Below, in pieces: positions 50,098 through 62,732 of a stretch of 64,000 nucleotides of DNA. The DNA is taken from positions 248,001-312,000 of the forward strand of contig JAHLKG010000008.1 of NCBI GenBank assembly GCA_025526995.1, read 5' to 3'. The notes beneath the pieces were generated by a model, which was given only the letters and a program-made list of their open reading frames with translations, did not search any database and was not told the origin of the DNA. Within the stretch, counting starts at the first letter, position 1. Every line of letters begins with the position of its first letter. Origin of the DNA: Powellomyces hirtus (taxonomy: Eukaryota > Chytridiomycota > Chytridiomycetes > Spizellomycetales > Powellomycetaceae). The translations under genes were made by a program, and so were the position numbers.

Positions 50098-51294
50098 ATG
50101 ACGATGCTTGCTCGCGTGAGCCTTAGGGCCGTGGCAGTCACCTTCCGCCCTCCGCTGTCTGCTCACCTGTTTTGTCACTCCCGACTCGGAACTGCACGAA
50201 CGCATCTCGTCTCTCTCAGCCACTTTCCCCTGCATACTACTCCAACGTCCCGCCCATCGCGGTTAGTGGCTCCCGGCTTCAATAGACTGCCTATTCCGGC
50301 CGTCTTTCCACCTGACCGATATGGCATCTTGCGTCGTCTACGCACGTCCCTATCAAAGTCCATTCGAAGCGCAAAGGCGTCAACGAAACGCGCTTTGCAA
50401 CCGTTGACTCAGCGTGCAAGTTCAGGTGGACAGTGGGGTGGCAGGCGAGGAAACGATCCTTTGACACCCACTACCGTCTTGTATGGGGTAATCGGCGTCA
50501 ATGTCGGAGGTACGCGTTGGTCCACCATGCCCACATGCAATGCATTCGACCGTTTTCCTAACTTGACCGATTTACCTACAGTGTTCCTTTTATGGCAATA
50601 TGCCAGGGGAAACGCTCAAAGTTACCACGATCAATCCTCCCTACGCTTCATGATGGATAATTTTATGCTGAGCTATAACAATGTCATTGGCGAACATCGA
50701 TGGTGGACGATGCTGACCGCCGCAGTCAGTCACGTCGAGGCTCTTCGTAAGTTGTTTTTAGAGTGATACCATTTTATTATCGTATGCTGATGCAGAATCT
50801 ATTTGATTGTTTTTCAGATCTCGGTTTGAACATGTTTGTTCTCCATTCGTTTGGGTCTGCGGTAAGTGCAAAGTGAAATCCCAGGAAAGGCCTAAAATCC
50901 TGACGCATGGTTTCAAGGTACTGGAATTTATCTCGCCTCGTCAGTTTCTGCTCCTCTACGCTGTTGCGGGTTTGACATCTTCTGCCGCCTCACTCTTCCG
51001 CCAATCTCGGCTACCTCCGTATGAAAGAGCCAATACCAAGTCACTTGGTGCGAGTGGCTCGGTGACGGGCATCACTCTGCTGTTTGCCCTCATGTTCCCC
51101 ACCGCCACAATAAACGTCATGTTCATTCCAGTTCCGGCAATGGTAGGCATAGGTGGGTTTGTACTATATGACATTTATCGAGGCTACACAGGTACATCCG
51201 GCCGGGTAGATAGTGCGGGCCATATAGGGGGAGCCGTAGCAGGATTAGCTTACTGGTATTTGAAGATTCGAGGGCGCGGAATAGGAAGATGGTA
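50098..51294 (+). CDS. PCP1: Mitochondrial rhomboid protease
   Basis: Inner-membrane intramembrane serine protease that processes OPA1/Mgm1-type dynamin and Ccp1 in yeast. An N-terminal Arg/Ser/His-rich presequence (MTMLARVSLRAVAVTFRPP) is followed by a disordered stretch to SSGGQWGGRRG. First helix VLYGVIGVNVGVFLLWQYA, then MDNFMLS and RWWTMLTAAVSH; spliced to HVEALHLGLNMFVLHSFGSA (the conserved H...NM...FG block). Catalytic Ser in LGASGSVTGI and catalytic His in DSAGHIGGAVAGL. C-terminus LKIRGRGIGRW. Introns lie at about 50509-50580, 50753-50817 and 50865-50917. Divergent from synaptojanin; convergent on SPF30. Confidence 0.94.
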
Positions 51295-51563
51295 AAGAAG
51301 TTGTATCATGCTATTGTACATAAAAATCGATTCCGAGCTTACTAGTAGGCCGCACTGGGGACCGCCATCGCTCATCACACGCATTGACGAATGCGCCGTT
51401 GTAACTGCTTGGGGCTTCGAGAAGAGGAAGGAAGGAGAAAATGACTGCAAGATAAGGATAGCTACTAGCAGATCGACATGAAACGATACCGATCCGCTTA
51501 GAACCGATTGTCCTTCCCATGTTCTGCCCAGCGCAGCCATTTAGTTCGATCGTTCGCTGCTTA

Positions 51564-52304
51564 TCACGCATCTGGCTGGAAAATGTGCTTCCCCCGCTGC
51601 TGGAACTGTGTCATCGGTTTCCCGCTTCCAATTACGCCAACCTTCGCCATGGGATCGTCCGGTGTCGCAAACATGCTCGGCTTCTTCATTGGTGGTTTCA
51701 CGGCACTCGCCGATGATTTTCGCTTTTTGTCTCCACCCGTCGCAAACGACAGCCATGCCTGCTGTTTCTGAATCTGCTCCTTATCCCGTTTCGAAGGAGC
51801 ACCATCCTTCGGCTTGAACTTTTTCTTCTTCTTGTTCGCATCGGGATTGGTCGCTGCTATTGTTGCCGCTGTGACAGGAGCTTCTATGGCGCGCTTCTTA
51901 TTTGCTGACGGTTGGACAGGCGCTGCAGATATCTCCCGCACATCCCCCGGTTTGACGGATTCTTTGGTTGTGTATCCGGCAAAGACGATATGGTACATGC
52001 CGTCCGGTGTGCCTTCCGGAAGCGCTTCGATGACGCCCTCGTAGAATCTCCCGTTACCGCTGTACTTTGCCGACACCGTTTGTCCGACTTCCCATTTTCG
52101 CCCCCCATCTGGTGCTGATCGTTTCTTTTTGGTCTCAGTGGCAGCAGCAGTGGCTTCCTGTTCCTGAACAAGGCTGCTATACAGTGTAATGAGCTCTGTT
52201 AGGTCACCGCGTAGCTTTTCAAGCTCCTCGTTCCCCGGATCTTTCGACAAAGCCTCATCAACCTGGTCCAGTTGGAACTGATACTGTGCGAGCTCTTGAG
52301 CCAT
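51564..52304 (-). CDS. SMNDC1: Survival-motor-neuron-related splicing factor SPF30
   Basis: Tudor-domain protein that helps the U4/U6.U5 tri-snRNP join the spliceosome. Start MAQELAQYQFQLDQVDEAL (ATG at 52302-52304), matching the SMNDC1/SPF30 N-terminal coiled region; an upstream in-frame extension to 52409 exists but is unlike the family. Tudor domain KWEVGQTVSAKYSGNGRFYEG...YHIVFAGYTTKESVKPGDV. Then a Lys-rich stretch (NKKKKKFKPKDGAPSKRDKEQIQKQQ-like, quoted only in part) and C-terminal motif MAKVGVIGSGKPMTQFQQRGKH, as in human SMNDC1. No intron in the coding region. Confidence 0.93.
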   Translation of the reverse strand: MAQELAQYQFQLDQVDEALSKDPGNEELEKLRGDLTELITLYSSLVQEQEATAAATETKKKRSAPDGGRKWEVGQTVSAKYSGNGRFYEGVIEALPEGTPDGMYHIVFAGYTTKESVKPGDVREISAAPVQPSANKKRAIEAPVTAATIAATNPDANKKKKKFKPKDGAPSKRDKEQIQKQQAWLSFATGGDKKRKSSASAVKPPMKKPSMFATPDDPMAKVGVIGSGKPMTQFQQRGKHIFQPDA

Positions 52305-52702
52305 TTGGGAGATGCCAAAGGGATGGTGCTGTGTGGGTTGCGTGCCAGGAGCTTCAGAGATGTGTGTGTGGGAGGAAGGCTTTTCTCCTGTGGACGGTAG
52401 AGAATTCAAGAACGGAACTGCCGATCGTGGCTTTGATAGAAGAATGTTGATTAGTCAGCACGATGTCCGACCGCCTCTCTCTTGTCCGCTCACCTATTCC
52501 CACAGGCCAAACAATCTTGAATTCGCGCAAAGGTTCTTCCAGAAAGAAGGCCGGTCCGTCTCGAAGGATAGGAGGCATTGTACGTGTACGGTGTACCTCA
52601 TTGAGAAAGAGTTGCAGAAAGACACGGTCCACCTTCCACTCTTTCATTCATCTGCAGAAGTTTATGCTTAACCTTATTCAAAATTGACAGTGGGAATCAG
52701 TC
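52305..52702. promoter_or_regulatory. Bidirectional promoter region, SPF30 / kinesin
   Basis: About 400 bp between divergent start codons; presumed shared regulatory region, no motif recognised. Confidence 0.4.
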
Positions 52703-55700
52703 ATGGAAGCGAACCCACTAAAACGCGCTCGAGGACGCCCTCCCAAATCAAAAGATGATGGAGTCAAAAGAGGCAGAGGGCGCCCTCCGAAGAGAAAAGC
52801 CTCGGAGGTCTTTGACAATGAAGGCAGCGCCGAAATTCTAATGCCGGTATGCTCGAGCACTATTTGTGGTAAAGAAGGGCTGCTGTACCAACCCTTGCCA
52901 TCTGAATTCCAAAAGGTTTACCTCCGCTTGCGACCCACTGAGGGTGGGGAACCATATGTCAAGGTTGCAAGCGATACCACCGTGCGAGTCCAAAGCAAAG
53001 AGGTGCCACTTTGTTCTCGATTCTGCCAAACAACCGTTTCCATCTGACCAGATTTTTTCATAGAAATCCGAGTCATTTATTTTTTCAAAAGTGTTCCCAG
53101 ACGATGTCACCCAAATCGTGCTTTTTGAAGAAATAATGAGCTCATCTGTACGCAAGATGTTCGAGCCTGGGGAATCCACAAGCTTGTTGATGGCATATGG
53201 TGCTTCAAACAGTGGCAAGGTATTATGCTCAACTTCCAAGACGAGAGCAATAGCTTCCTCTAAGCAGAATCTTTTCGTTTGTAGACCTTCACCGTCAGCG
53301 GCACTGAGGATGATCCAGGCATCTTGCTTCGCACAATAGAGCAGATCCTGACGCGTATTGGAGCGGACCAGTCAAAGAAGGCGTACAAACCCATACAATG
53401 GAATGAAGTTCATACCGTCACTGGAGGGATTGTGAAGAAGCGTCAAGATGGAACTGGTATGGTGTTTGCTTTAAACCGAATGCCCTCAGAGGTCCTTACA
53501 TTTATATCAGCTGCGAATGCCGAATTCAGCGTGTTTTTGTCTTTTGCTGAGGTGAGGAGTAGGGAATGAATTCTTCATCAGGGTAGCATTTGACTGAAAC
53601 ATCTCGCTCCATTACAGATATATATGGACCAGGTATAAAGCGCTTTCATGTAATGCAGGAAACGACGTCGCTAATATAGCAACCTAGGTGTACGATTTGC
53701 AAGCCACAGCGACAGAAGTACCCGCAAAAGGGCTTCCCAGTAAGATCTTTCAGCATGGGGCGACAAATCGATTGGCGAAACGGCCCACGGCGCAGCTTCA
53801 TCAGGATTCAGAAGGGAGAAAGGTTACTTGAATTCTTTCGCGAAAACTCTTCTGGGGCATCTCGCTCACATCGATAACAAACTCGCACAGTACATCCTGC
53901 GACAACGAGAAACTCGCGTCAAAAACATTCAGGAAGCTCGCGAAGTTGTGAAACGGGCGATGGACAATCGCAGCGTCTTCTCTACACAGATGAACGAAGC
54001 CAGCTCTCGATCGCATCTGTTGTCCGTTGTCAAAGTCCTGCGTATTCCGCTTTCCAGTGATGGAGATGTGCAGTCTGGAAACATTGAAGTCAGCCGGATT
54101 GCGGTGCTAGACATGGCTGGCGCCGAGCGCATGACGCAATCTGGAGTCGAAGGGCAGGCGCACCAAGAAACAAAGAAGATTCATACCAGCTTGCTCGTAA
54201 GTTCGTAAAGTCGCCTTTGAGATGCTGGACCTTGTTGATAAACCGTTTCCTCTAGGCTCTTACAATGTGTGTGGAAACGATGCGAGCAAATCAAGCCAGG
54301 ACCGGAAAGAAATCTCTTGTGCCATGGCGTGGCAGCAAATTGACGGCGCTACTGCAACCGTATTTTGAGCATGGTTTGCCGGTACGTCATAGGATGGTAT
54401 GTTACTGCTTCGGTGCAATTCTGACAATTCTGCTTATAGGCATTCATAATCAACGGTACACGCACTTCCACGATGAGTTCTTACTGCAAAAGAGCTGATC
54501 ATTGGTCGGATCTCGCCTTTAGTAAATCCTTCGATGCAACATGCACCGGTCACTTCTGCTGTGTTCGGATTTGCTCAGAGTGCGGGCGCTTTGAGTAGGT
54601 CACACAAGATAGGTAATGCAGAATATTTGATTCTTGGTTTCGTGCCACATCTTACCTGGTTTCCTTCGAAAAGCAGCACCAATTGTACCAGGTACAGCAT
54701 CAAAATGATCATTACCGACTATTGGCCGAGACTAATCATGTCACAGTGCACTTAGCCAGCGAGGATTCTGCGTATCTTCACCCGGAAATCCAATTTCTGC
54801 AACAACGCCTTGCGACCAGTGAATACATGCTTGTTCAGCAGGAAATGAAAATCCGAGAAGAATGCGCGAAGGAAATGAGCGACCGCTTGCGAGACCTGGA
54901 GACGCGATACAGACAGCGGAGACATCTTGCAGAAGAGCGAGAGGAAGATCGAATGGATAAAAAGCTTGATATGGCTTCGGAGATGTACACAAGTGAGACT
55001 AGTTTTGATGGGGAGTTGCAGGCCGGTGACCTTGTTCTTATGGACGCATTGTAGGCCGGATCGAAGAATTAGAGACGCTTGTCGACCAGCTGCGAAAGAA
55101 GACATCAGAACAAGACATCATAATTGCGGGGTTGCGGAGACAGATAGCGGAGCACAGCGTACGACGGTCTTCGATGAGCACTTTGTTCCCCAACGTGGAA
55201 AATGTTAATGTGGCCATGCCTGATTTATTGCCAATCCAAACATATGATGAAACTGGCTGGTCTCAGGCACAGTCCACTGACGAAAGGGTCCAATCGCATG
55301 AACCCGTCGTACTGCCGGAAGCTCTGGCGGCTGCTGAGCATGTTGACTCGGAGCGCTGTTCTACACCGTCTCCTCCTCAGGTTATGGTGCATGAACAAAA
55401 TAGTCCGCAACTGCTACAAATGGACGTGTCCGATGAGCTAGTAAGCAGCTCGGCTTCAACACCTTCCCCCTCACAGGTTGTAATGGATCACGAGGACAGC
55501 GTGCAACTGCTCCGCGTGGACATGTCTGATGCGCCACTTGTCGCTGTCGAATCTTTGGAAGGGCTTGAGACATACAGAGGAATTCGATCGTCAACCACGA
55601 GGTTTCACAACGTTGCTGAGCCCATTCGTAGGTCTGCCGAGTTGAAAAATAGTGCGACAGTAGACGAGAATAATACAGAGCGAATGCCTGCTGCAACACC

Positions 55701-56956
55701 CGAGAAAATTTCGGCCCGAGCGAAAGGAAAGCGGGAGAGAACTGGGAGCGGGACGCGTGGATTGTTGAAAAAGATGTCCATCACAGAGATTGAACTTGGG
55801 GAGAAACCGGCCTCGGTATCCACTGGGGCATTGGATGAGAATAACACAGACCAGCCACTCGTGAACTTTTCTCAAGAGTCGCCACTTGTCGACAAAACGA
55901 ATGACCCTATCGCGGGGCAAACGGCCTGCCGGTTGTGGAAAAGGCGGTCCGACATCAATATCAGTGTGACAACGGACCCTCCAACGGAAAGAGCCGCATC
56001 CGAAGTCAAAACAGCTGCTGAGCAGGAGGCGCAAGCGTCACACATGGGGTCGTCGGGAGTGTCGCCGGTGCATAACAAAGCGAAGAAACACGGAACCGGA
56101 AAAGTGGTTCGCCGCTTGTCGGAAAGGAAGTCCAAGAGCGATGCCAGTTCGACCATGAAACCTGCAAAAGAACAATCGGAGGTCACCGTCGAGACAGATG
56201 ATCATGATCCACGGGAAGGAGAATCGTTCGAGCTAGCTGGAAAAACGCCAATCATCACCCGACCTGGCGAGTTGGAGCAAAAGAGCACAGAGGCTTCCGG
56301 ACGCCATTTGTCGAGGAGAGTGTCCAAAGATCATGCCAAACAGACCATAGGCCCTATGGAAAAGCTACCTGCCACCCAAATAGCTGACGGAACAATCCCT
56401 GTGGCTGCTGCCGCTGGTGAGGCAGAGGTTGCGGAGGGTGGACCGAGTATGATGAAGCCTCCCAACGACAATGACGCTGATATACATCCCGTGGAGGCAA
56501 ATGAATTGCCATCAGTTGAGATGGATACCGGCAAGGAGTCGGACATCGTCGTCAAGAAGCGGCGCCAAAGCAGGAAATCCAGCTTATCGCAGCCAATTAG
56601 TCAGGACACTTCGGAGGCTTCGGTAGATGTATCGCTGTCAGAGAGTCTGCCGAACTTGACCATGACAGTATGCAAGACTGGTGCTCCTCTAATGTGTAAT
56701 AGTAGCTAACGCCACTCGTATTTAGACCTCCGTAGAGGAACTTGAACTGTTTTCAGACGCACCAGTTGACAGGAAACCCGTCAAGAAGAGGTCAGTGACC
56801 CCCTGTTCATGCGTCACAGATAGCGTAAACCTCTAAAACACACCTAATGACGGCAACAGGAAATTGAGGAGCAAAAAGGTTCTTGCAGTTGAGGACATAA
56901 AGCCGTCCAGCAAGCGATATTCTAGTGTGGTGGGTCATTTATCTAAGCGCGGATAA
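52703..56956 (+). CDS. Kinesin-6-like motor with N-terminal AT-hooks
   Basis: Microtubule motor. The start (MEANPLKRARGRPPK) leads directly into two AT-hook cores (RARGRPPKSK and RGRGRPPKRK), as in DNA- or chromosome-associated kinesins. The motor domain opens with QKVYLRLRPTEGGEPYV; P-loop AYGASNSGKTFTVSG is of the NSGKT type characteristic of KIF20/MKLP kinesin-6. Switch I NEASSRSH, switch II DMAGAER (instead of the usual DLAGSER), SLVPWRGSKLTALLQPYF, and after a phase-1 splice INVNPSMQHAPVTSAV. Coiled coil about 54720-54990 (QHQLYQVQHQNDHYRLLAETN, then IQFLQQRLATSE). The long tail (about 55080-56700) is Ser/Thr/Glu rich with repeated NNTE/NNTD segments and Arg-Lys-rich SxRK sites, ending in a basic C-terminus KRYSSVVGHLSKRG. 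Stop at 56954-56956. Family class (kinesin-6) is a judgement from motifs. Confidence 0.82.
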
Positions 56957-57026
56957 TTTGGACTTGAACGTAAATGCTACCATAGTATGTAGAAGTTTGT
57001 ACATAAGTGTTGAGGGAGCTGCTGTT

Positions 57027-58704
57027 CTAAAGATATTGATCATCTTCCTCATCGGACCAGTCCAAATCCCCGTCCTCAATGGTCAGTGATGCTAGAGTGC
57101 CTTCCCCACCCAGAGCGCTCGAGTTGAACGTGATTTCAGCAATCCCTCGGCGCTCCGGTCCTGGCAGCCGAAGCATCGTGCTAGTTGACATGGGTCTCTG
57201 GTCTGCCTGCTGCGCCGATCTCTCCGCAACCCTTGCCACAGCCTCCAACGCAGTCTTGCGGACCTCGCGTTCAGCTCTCCTCTTTCGCTCGCGCCCTCGC
57301 TGTCGTGTGCTTTCTGACGCGGCAATTTTTTGTAACCGCATGTTGATGATGTCTTTGCGGACCGTCGAGTCCCGCGTGAGTTGCATGTTTTGGTTTTGAA
57401 GACCCTCTTTCTGGGCGAGAAGTTGTTGTGTCTTGATAATCAGATGTCGCAGATTCGCCGACAGCCGCTCGTTCTCGTTGTTGATGGTCGCGATGTGGTG
57501 CGTCAAGTACCCATGTGCTTTCTATCCTCCGACACATATCAGAAAAACATGCGGTGATTGAATCAGAAAGAGATTGTCCATGTCTTCATACCTCATGCGC
57601 CGCGCTTTCCATTTCCTTGATCTTCGCGTCCGTCTCTTTCTGCACCTTGATCCGTTCTTCAAGCAGCGTTCGCTCGAGCTCTTGGATCTCGTTTCTGTGC
57701 AGCCGTTCGGATTCTTGCATCTCGCGTTGAAGACGCGCAATGTCGGCTTCGTGTTTGGCACGGTGCGACTGTGAGAAGATGAGGGAGACATCCATCAATT
57801 ATAACGGACTGACGAATGATGCTGGAAAGTGAAAGCCATACCATGACGTCCGAAAGACCATTGACTTCTAATTGTTTCTGGTCAATCTTTTCTTCCATTT
57901 CGGCGATTTGGGCTCGTAACGCTATTGGACAAGAGTGTGGCATTGTCAGTTTAGATGTTCCTTTTGTTTGGATCTTATGCTTCGAGCGGCAAATCATTCT
58001 TACTTTGAATCTCTGCCTGATTCTGCAGCTCTTTCGCTTTCTTGTTTTCGAGAAAGGCGTCAAAATCCTTTTTGCTCCCATCGATGAGGGAGTCTATAGC
58101 GGACTGCTTTTCGGACTTTTTGGATTCAAGGTACAGGATGTATTCGGCCTATTGAAAAAGGGGTTATGATTGGGCACAGATGGAGAATGGGAGACGTGTT
58201 GCTTCTTACTGTGTCGCGCTGGCATGACTCAATTTCTGCGCGGTACCATTCGTTCTCTTGCTTGCTGAAATCTCCGGGAACGTCAATTGAGTGAACGTTT
58301 GAGAAACGCAAACGAGAGCTTAGGACTGCTCTACATACTGTCTGCTGCATTTGGCTTTGTATTCGACGAGCTCGGCTTCTAGCGTATTGAGTCTTGAGGG
58401 TTGTGAGCAGAACAGTCTCATACAAGCACTTTCTATGCCTATAATTGCCGTACCTTGACCGCAAAACAGCTTCATCAAGCTCATCCAACTTAAATTCTCC
58501 CGGTCCGGCCGCCGCGCCCTTTTTGCCTCCTTTTATGATCTGTTTCGCGATTTGGGTGCCCAACGCGACTTTCTTCTTGGATGCACTTTTCGCGGGGTGC
58601 CTGTCAGTAGGAGAGGACGAGGCGGCTTCCCGATCGGTGAGCGCATCGTTGGGTGTTGTCGGCTTGATGGGTGCTAGATTTGCCAAGGAGGTTCCGCCCG
58701 ACAT
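57027..58704 (-). CDS. DUF4515 coiled-coil protein, basal-body type
   Basis: A coiled-coil protein starting MSGGTSLANLAPIKPTTP (ATG 58702-58704), with a basic Lys-rich segment (SASKKKVALG) and a long central coiled coil: KQENEWYRAEIESCQRDT, AEYILYLESKKSEKQSAI, LRAQIAEMEEKIDQKQLEVN, HEADIARLQREMQESERLHR, LEERIKVQKETDAKIKEME, and TINNENERLSANLRHLIIKT. The motifs YLESKK and the later order of heptads are those of the DUF4515 family, which includes BBOF1 and CCDC166/CCDC121, proteins of ciliary basal bodies. It ends in an acidic tail (DLDWSDEEDDQYL). Six to seven exons. Its stop lies 71 bp from the kinesin stop (convergent). DUF4515 assignment is from motif pattern; a search should confirm it. 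Confidence 0.7.
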
Positions 58705-59073
58705 CGTATCCTGCTGGTCTGGGAGTTTGCAGCGGTATGTGAGTCTGACGGGTGCAGAAGGGAGGGCGAGGATGAGGAAAACTCCGACTCGGTGTGGCTG
58801 CGCCTTCCATTTGCCCGAACTGGCTTTTGACCGCGACTCATCGCAAGCTCACCGAGAGACCTCTAGACGCGTACGCTTGCAACACTTTCCTGACAGCATC
58901 TCAAAAACAGTTTGTTAAAAACGGTACCAACGAGGCAAACTGCGGCACAAAGCACGTTTGCAAAAGAAAAGGTTTGCGCTTGTTTGTATATGCTTCTTTA
59001 ATACTAGCTGCTCATTTCCGTCCACGGATATTGCAGATTCGAAGAAACGTTGTACAAGCGGGATTCAATCACC

Positions 59074-60114
59074 ATGTTTGCCTACGAACAACAACAACAA
59101 TCCTCGTGCCCTGTCAAAGCACCCGTTGAACACAGATTTTCACCATACACCGACAACGGAGGGTATGCTATTGACTGTCTGAGAGCTGGAAAAGACCCTA
59201 AAGCTGACGGTCCATCATTGAGTTCAGAACAACTCTTGCGATTGCGGGTGACGACTTCTGCGTCATTGCTGGAGACACGCGTCAGAGCGAGGGATACAGC
59301 ATCAACACCCGATATGCACCTAAAGTATACCAGCTGTATGTATTGGCAGATAACCTCTCGTGGCAACGGAAACCTTGAGAGTGATGTGGGAATGCGGGTT
59401 TTTTTGAGTTCAGCATCTGACCTCGCCTTTTCTGGTGGATGTGTAGATCGAACGGAGCTGTTCTCGCTACCGGAGGCATGTACGCAGACGGAGTGACTCT
59501 AGTCAAGATGATCGAGCAGCGACTAGAGGTAAGCAGGGGAGCCTTCCTTTCCCAGCCTGGTGAACGATCTCATTGACAAAACATCGGAACTCCCAGTGGT
59601 ACCGTCATGCGCACGCCAAGGAAATGAGCTGTGGAGCCCTTGCGCAAATGCTGTCGACGATTCTGTACCACAAGCGCATGTTCCCCTACTATGTATGGAA
59701 CACGCTGGGTGGACTTGATGAGGAGGGCAAGGGCGCTGTGTACAGTTACGATCCGGTTGGAAACTACGAAAAGCACAAGTGGAACTGCTCTGGATCAGCT
59801 GGACATCTTGTGCAGCCGTTCCTTGACAACCAGGTATGATCACTCGTCGTTGGGAAGCACCCAGGAGACGCATCTTTTATCAGATCTTCTCACTGGCTCG
59901 TTCCATCTCTAACCTCATTTTGTCCCTTTCCTAGATTGGTTTCTCTCATCAAAGAGAAAAGCCAACACTCACCATGGAGCGGGTGGTCCAAGTAACCAAA
60001 GACGCGTTCACCTCTGCGACAGAACGAGACATTTATACGGGCGACTACCTGGAAATGTTCCTGGTTACCAAGGAAGGCATCCAGAAAACGTTGACAGATT
60101 TGAAGAAGGATTAG
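59074..60114 (+). CDS. PRE7: 20S proteasome subunit beta-6 (PSMB1/Pre7 type)
   Basis: Structural, non-catalytic beta subunit of the 20S core. Starts [17 protein letters not shown]; first intron after GG at 59162. The chain then reads [36 protein letters not shown], spliced to [24 protein letters not shown], then [54 protein letters not shown] (diagnostic beta-6 segment) and finally [19 protein letters not shown]...[14 protein letters not shown] Thr-Thr-Leu follows GG, but this subunit keeps its propeptide-like N-terminus and lacks a Thr1 active site in the known family. Convergent on the CaMK-like kinase. Confidence 0.94.
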
Positions 60115-60438
60115 AAGATGTAAAGCTCATGATTGTTCACAAGCCTTCCTGAATATGATTCTTGCAAAAATGACCTCGCCATCTTGCCAGAATGTTGAAT
60201 TCTTTGCTCGGATGATGAATGGCTCTTGATATCGTGCGCATTCCAACAGATTGTGACCGGTACTAAAGCCCATAACACGCCATCCTCATTTTAAACTTTC
60301 GAAATGGCTCCTGACGTGCGTAGCATTGCAACCGGGCCTCCGCAGAAAACCACGCGCGGTGTTATTGATATAAACAAATCGTATTAACTCTCATAAATTC
60401 ATACATTATTGCTCATTAGCCCCACTCCCTTGCCCAAT
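60115..60438. other. Convergent 3' spacer
   Basis: About 320 bp between the stops of PRE7 and the kinase. AT-rich, no gene; likely two 3' untranslated regions. Confidence 0.5.
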
Positions 60439-62732
60439 CTATAGCGCACGGGGATGCCGGCTGAGCTCCCCAACGCGCGCTTCAGCGGGCGTCGCAGTGC
60501 CCTCCTTCCTTTTCGCCGATGATACTGAAGTCAGGGACACAGCAGCTAGTGTCTGGCTTTTGGTGCTGTCCAGCGTCTGACTTTTAGCGCTGCCCACAGA
60601 GGTGGTGTTGCTGAGGCTGTTTCTTCGGGGGAGACGTGGATGTTGTTTGATGTATTTGGGCGGTAAGGATGACGAGACCTTTTTGGTCGCTGCAGGAGAG
60701 GTGGTGGTGAAATGTTTGACGGGCTTTGATTTCGGTTCCACAAGGGCTGTCACACTACGTGTGTTCAACGGTTTGGCAGTCGAGGATTTGATATGCACCA
60801 TGCTTTTCGCCAGCGGGTTGCCCTTTAGGGGCGTAGTTTTCCCTTCTGTTGGTGGATCGTCGTCGTTCTCCACCGAATCTAAACTTTCGCAGCTGACGCT
60901 CGATAGGGACGAGCGGCTGTTTGCGCGTAGTGGAAGTGAGGATGATGTGAGAGTGGGTAGGGAGGATATGGATGGGGAGAAGGATTTAAGATCCCCGCGG
61001 ACGGTGCGGAAGCGGATGAAAGCGATCACTGCGTGGGCGACTCGCCGGAATCGTCGTTCGGCGTTGTAGGAGCGCATTAGATCGAGGACTGTGGATGCGG
61101 AGGGTGTGGCCGCTTCTTCTCCCTGTTTGTTCCATTAGGGGGGGGGGGGTGGGAGGGGAGAGTGAGCGGTGTGAGGAGCCCATAGAGAGCTGAGCATTTT
61201 GCTTGCCAAGTTCCTACGTACATTCAGCCATGGATGCATCAGCACCTCTCTCGCCGTAATTCTCTTGGCCGGATCAATGCGCAATATTGATTCAACGAGA
61301 TTCCGAGCTGTTTATCGGTCACAAATGAATGAAGAACAGAGCGGTGCGGCGTCAGAAACTTGAAGGTGGACCATGGATACTATACAACCTCGAGGCTCTT
61401 TTCACAGTACGTCACCTCCAGGCGATATGTCCTTCCAGTCCGCGTCCCGAAACGCAATTTGACCTTCTTGAATCATCTGATTCAACGCGCGCTCTACTTC
61501 GGGGCGATATCCGCATAATCTGCGAGATGGCGTGGTCAAGAATTGAATCCGACGCTTTGCATGTGCGGATGGCGAACTTACAGTAGGTACATCATCACCC
61601 CTATGCTCCATAAATCGCATTGCGCACTGTATCCGAGATTTTGTACAATCTCCGGGGCTTTCGGAAGTAGGAGAAGCGCATCAGCCTGCAGCAAGGCGTG
61701 ATATGAAGTTCGACAAAGACGTACCCATGTACAACGGCGTGCCGACAATGTTCTCCATCATGTTGCAAGCATCAGTGAACGTTGCCAGTCCAAAATCGGA
61801 GACTTTGATGTTGAACAAATCCGGAAGATTGCCGTTTTCTGGGTCAGCGGACATGGGATCGGCGGATACGAGAATATTCTCTGGCTTGATATCGCGATGT
61901 ACGATCCCCTGGTCATGAAGGTATGCTACAACCGAAATATAAGACGCAAGGCCCGGCCAGGCCGTTTGAATGGTAGAGAGCGATCATACCGATGGCTTCT
62001 ACCAGTCTTTGTATTATGATACGCACATCGGCCTCTGAGCAGTGTCTTCGACTTTTCACGCGTTGTACCAGCTCACCACCTTTGCAGCTAAGATTGTGGG
62101 GAAAAGGCGAAAAAAAGAGCGCAGGGATCTGCAGATCAACATAAAACCAAAACCGTCCGGGCGCACCACCTCCGCGCACACCGCGTCTCCAACCACCACT
62201 CTTGTACTCACTACTCCATGATGAGGAAAAACTGTTTCGGGGTTTCAAACACCTCTTTGAGCTGTATGATGTGGGCATGTCGTACGCGCTTCATGATCGC
62301 AACTTCACGCTGTATCTGCTCGTAGGCTCTCGGGTCGCCTCTTCGTTTTCGCATTATTTTGCATGCATAGGTAGTATTTGTTTCTTTATGTTGGACGAGC
62401 CTTACTGTCCCAAAAGAGCCTCTGCATTGTGTAAAACAATCAATCAGATTGTTTACCGCAAGTTCCAAATCTCAGCAGAACCAGTCACACGTACTGTCCA
62501 AGTTTAGCTCCCAAGCTGTAAGCAGCTTCCAGTGCAATAGAATCATCAGTCCTAGTGTGCGCAATGGAAGCTTTTATGTACGCTGAGGCGTCTGCCGCTG
62601 CAGATTTGGGTGTGTTGATTGTAATGCGGGCGATCCGCGGTGATGCTAAAGCATGCCAAAAGAAGCCGTGTGTTAGGATATCAGTCAAAGGGCCGGTGAA
62701 ATGAATCGAGCGCGCTGACCACTGGCGGACAT
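60439..62732 (-). CDS. CaMK-like serine/threonine kinase
   Basis: Protein kinase of the CAMK group. The first in-frame ATG with a working splice gives [13 protein letters not shown] (62732). Gly loop [19 protein letters not shown]-binding Lys in [27 protein letters not shown] and [25 protein letters not shown]. Catalytic loop [20 protein letters not shown]; an unusual insert (about 12 residues, [13 protein letters not shown]) before [10 protein letters not shown]. Then [35 protein letters not shown]. After the kinase domain, [22 protein letters not shown] looks like a Ca2+/calmodulin-dependent kinase autoinhibitory/CaM-binding helix. A long Ser/Thr/Lys-rich tail with a [13 protein letters not shown] repeat follows to the stop at 60439. 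A 12-G run (61138-61149) sits in a nearby intron. Kinase group is sure; substrate is unknown. Confidence 0.85.
61138..61149. repeat. 12-nt poly-G tract
   Basis: Twelve consecutive G within an intron of the CaMK-like kinase (plus-strand reading). No coding context. Confidence 0.85.

Noticed and set aside
52304..52409. Upstream in-frame extension of SPF30
   Set aside because: The added 35 residues are unlike the SPF30 family; the family N-terminus starts exactly at MAQELAQYQFQ.
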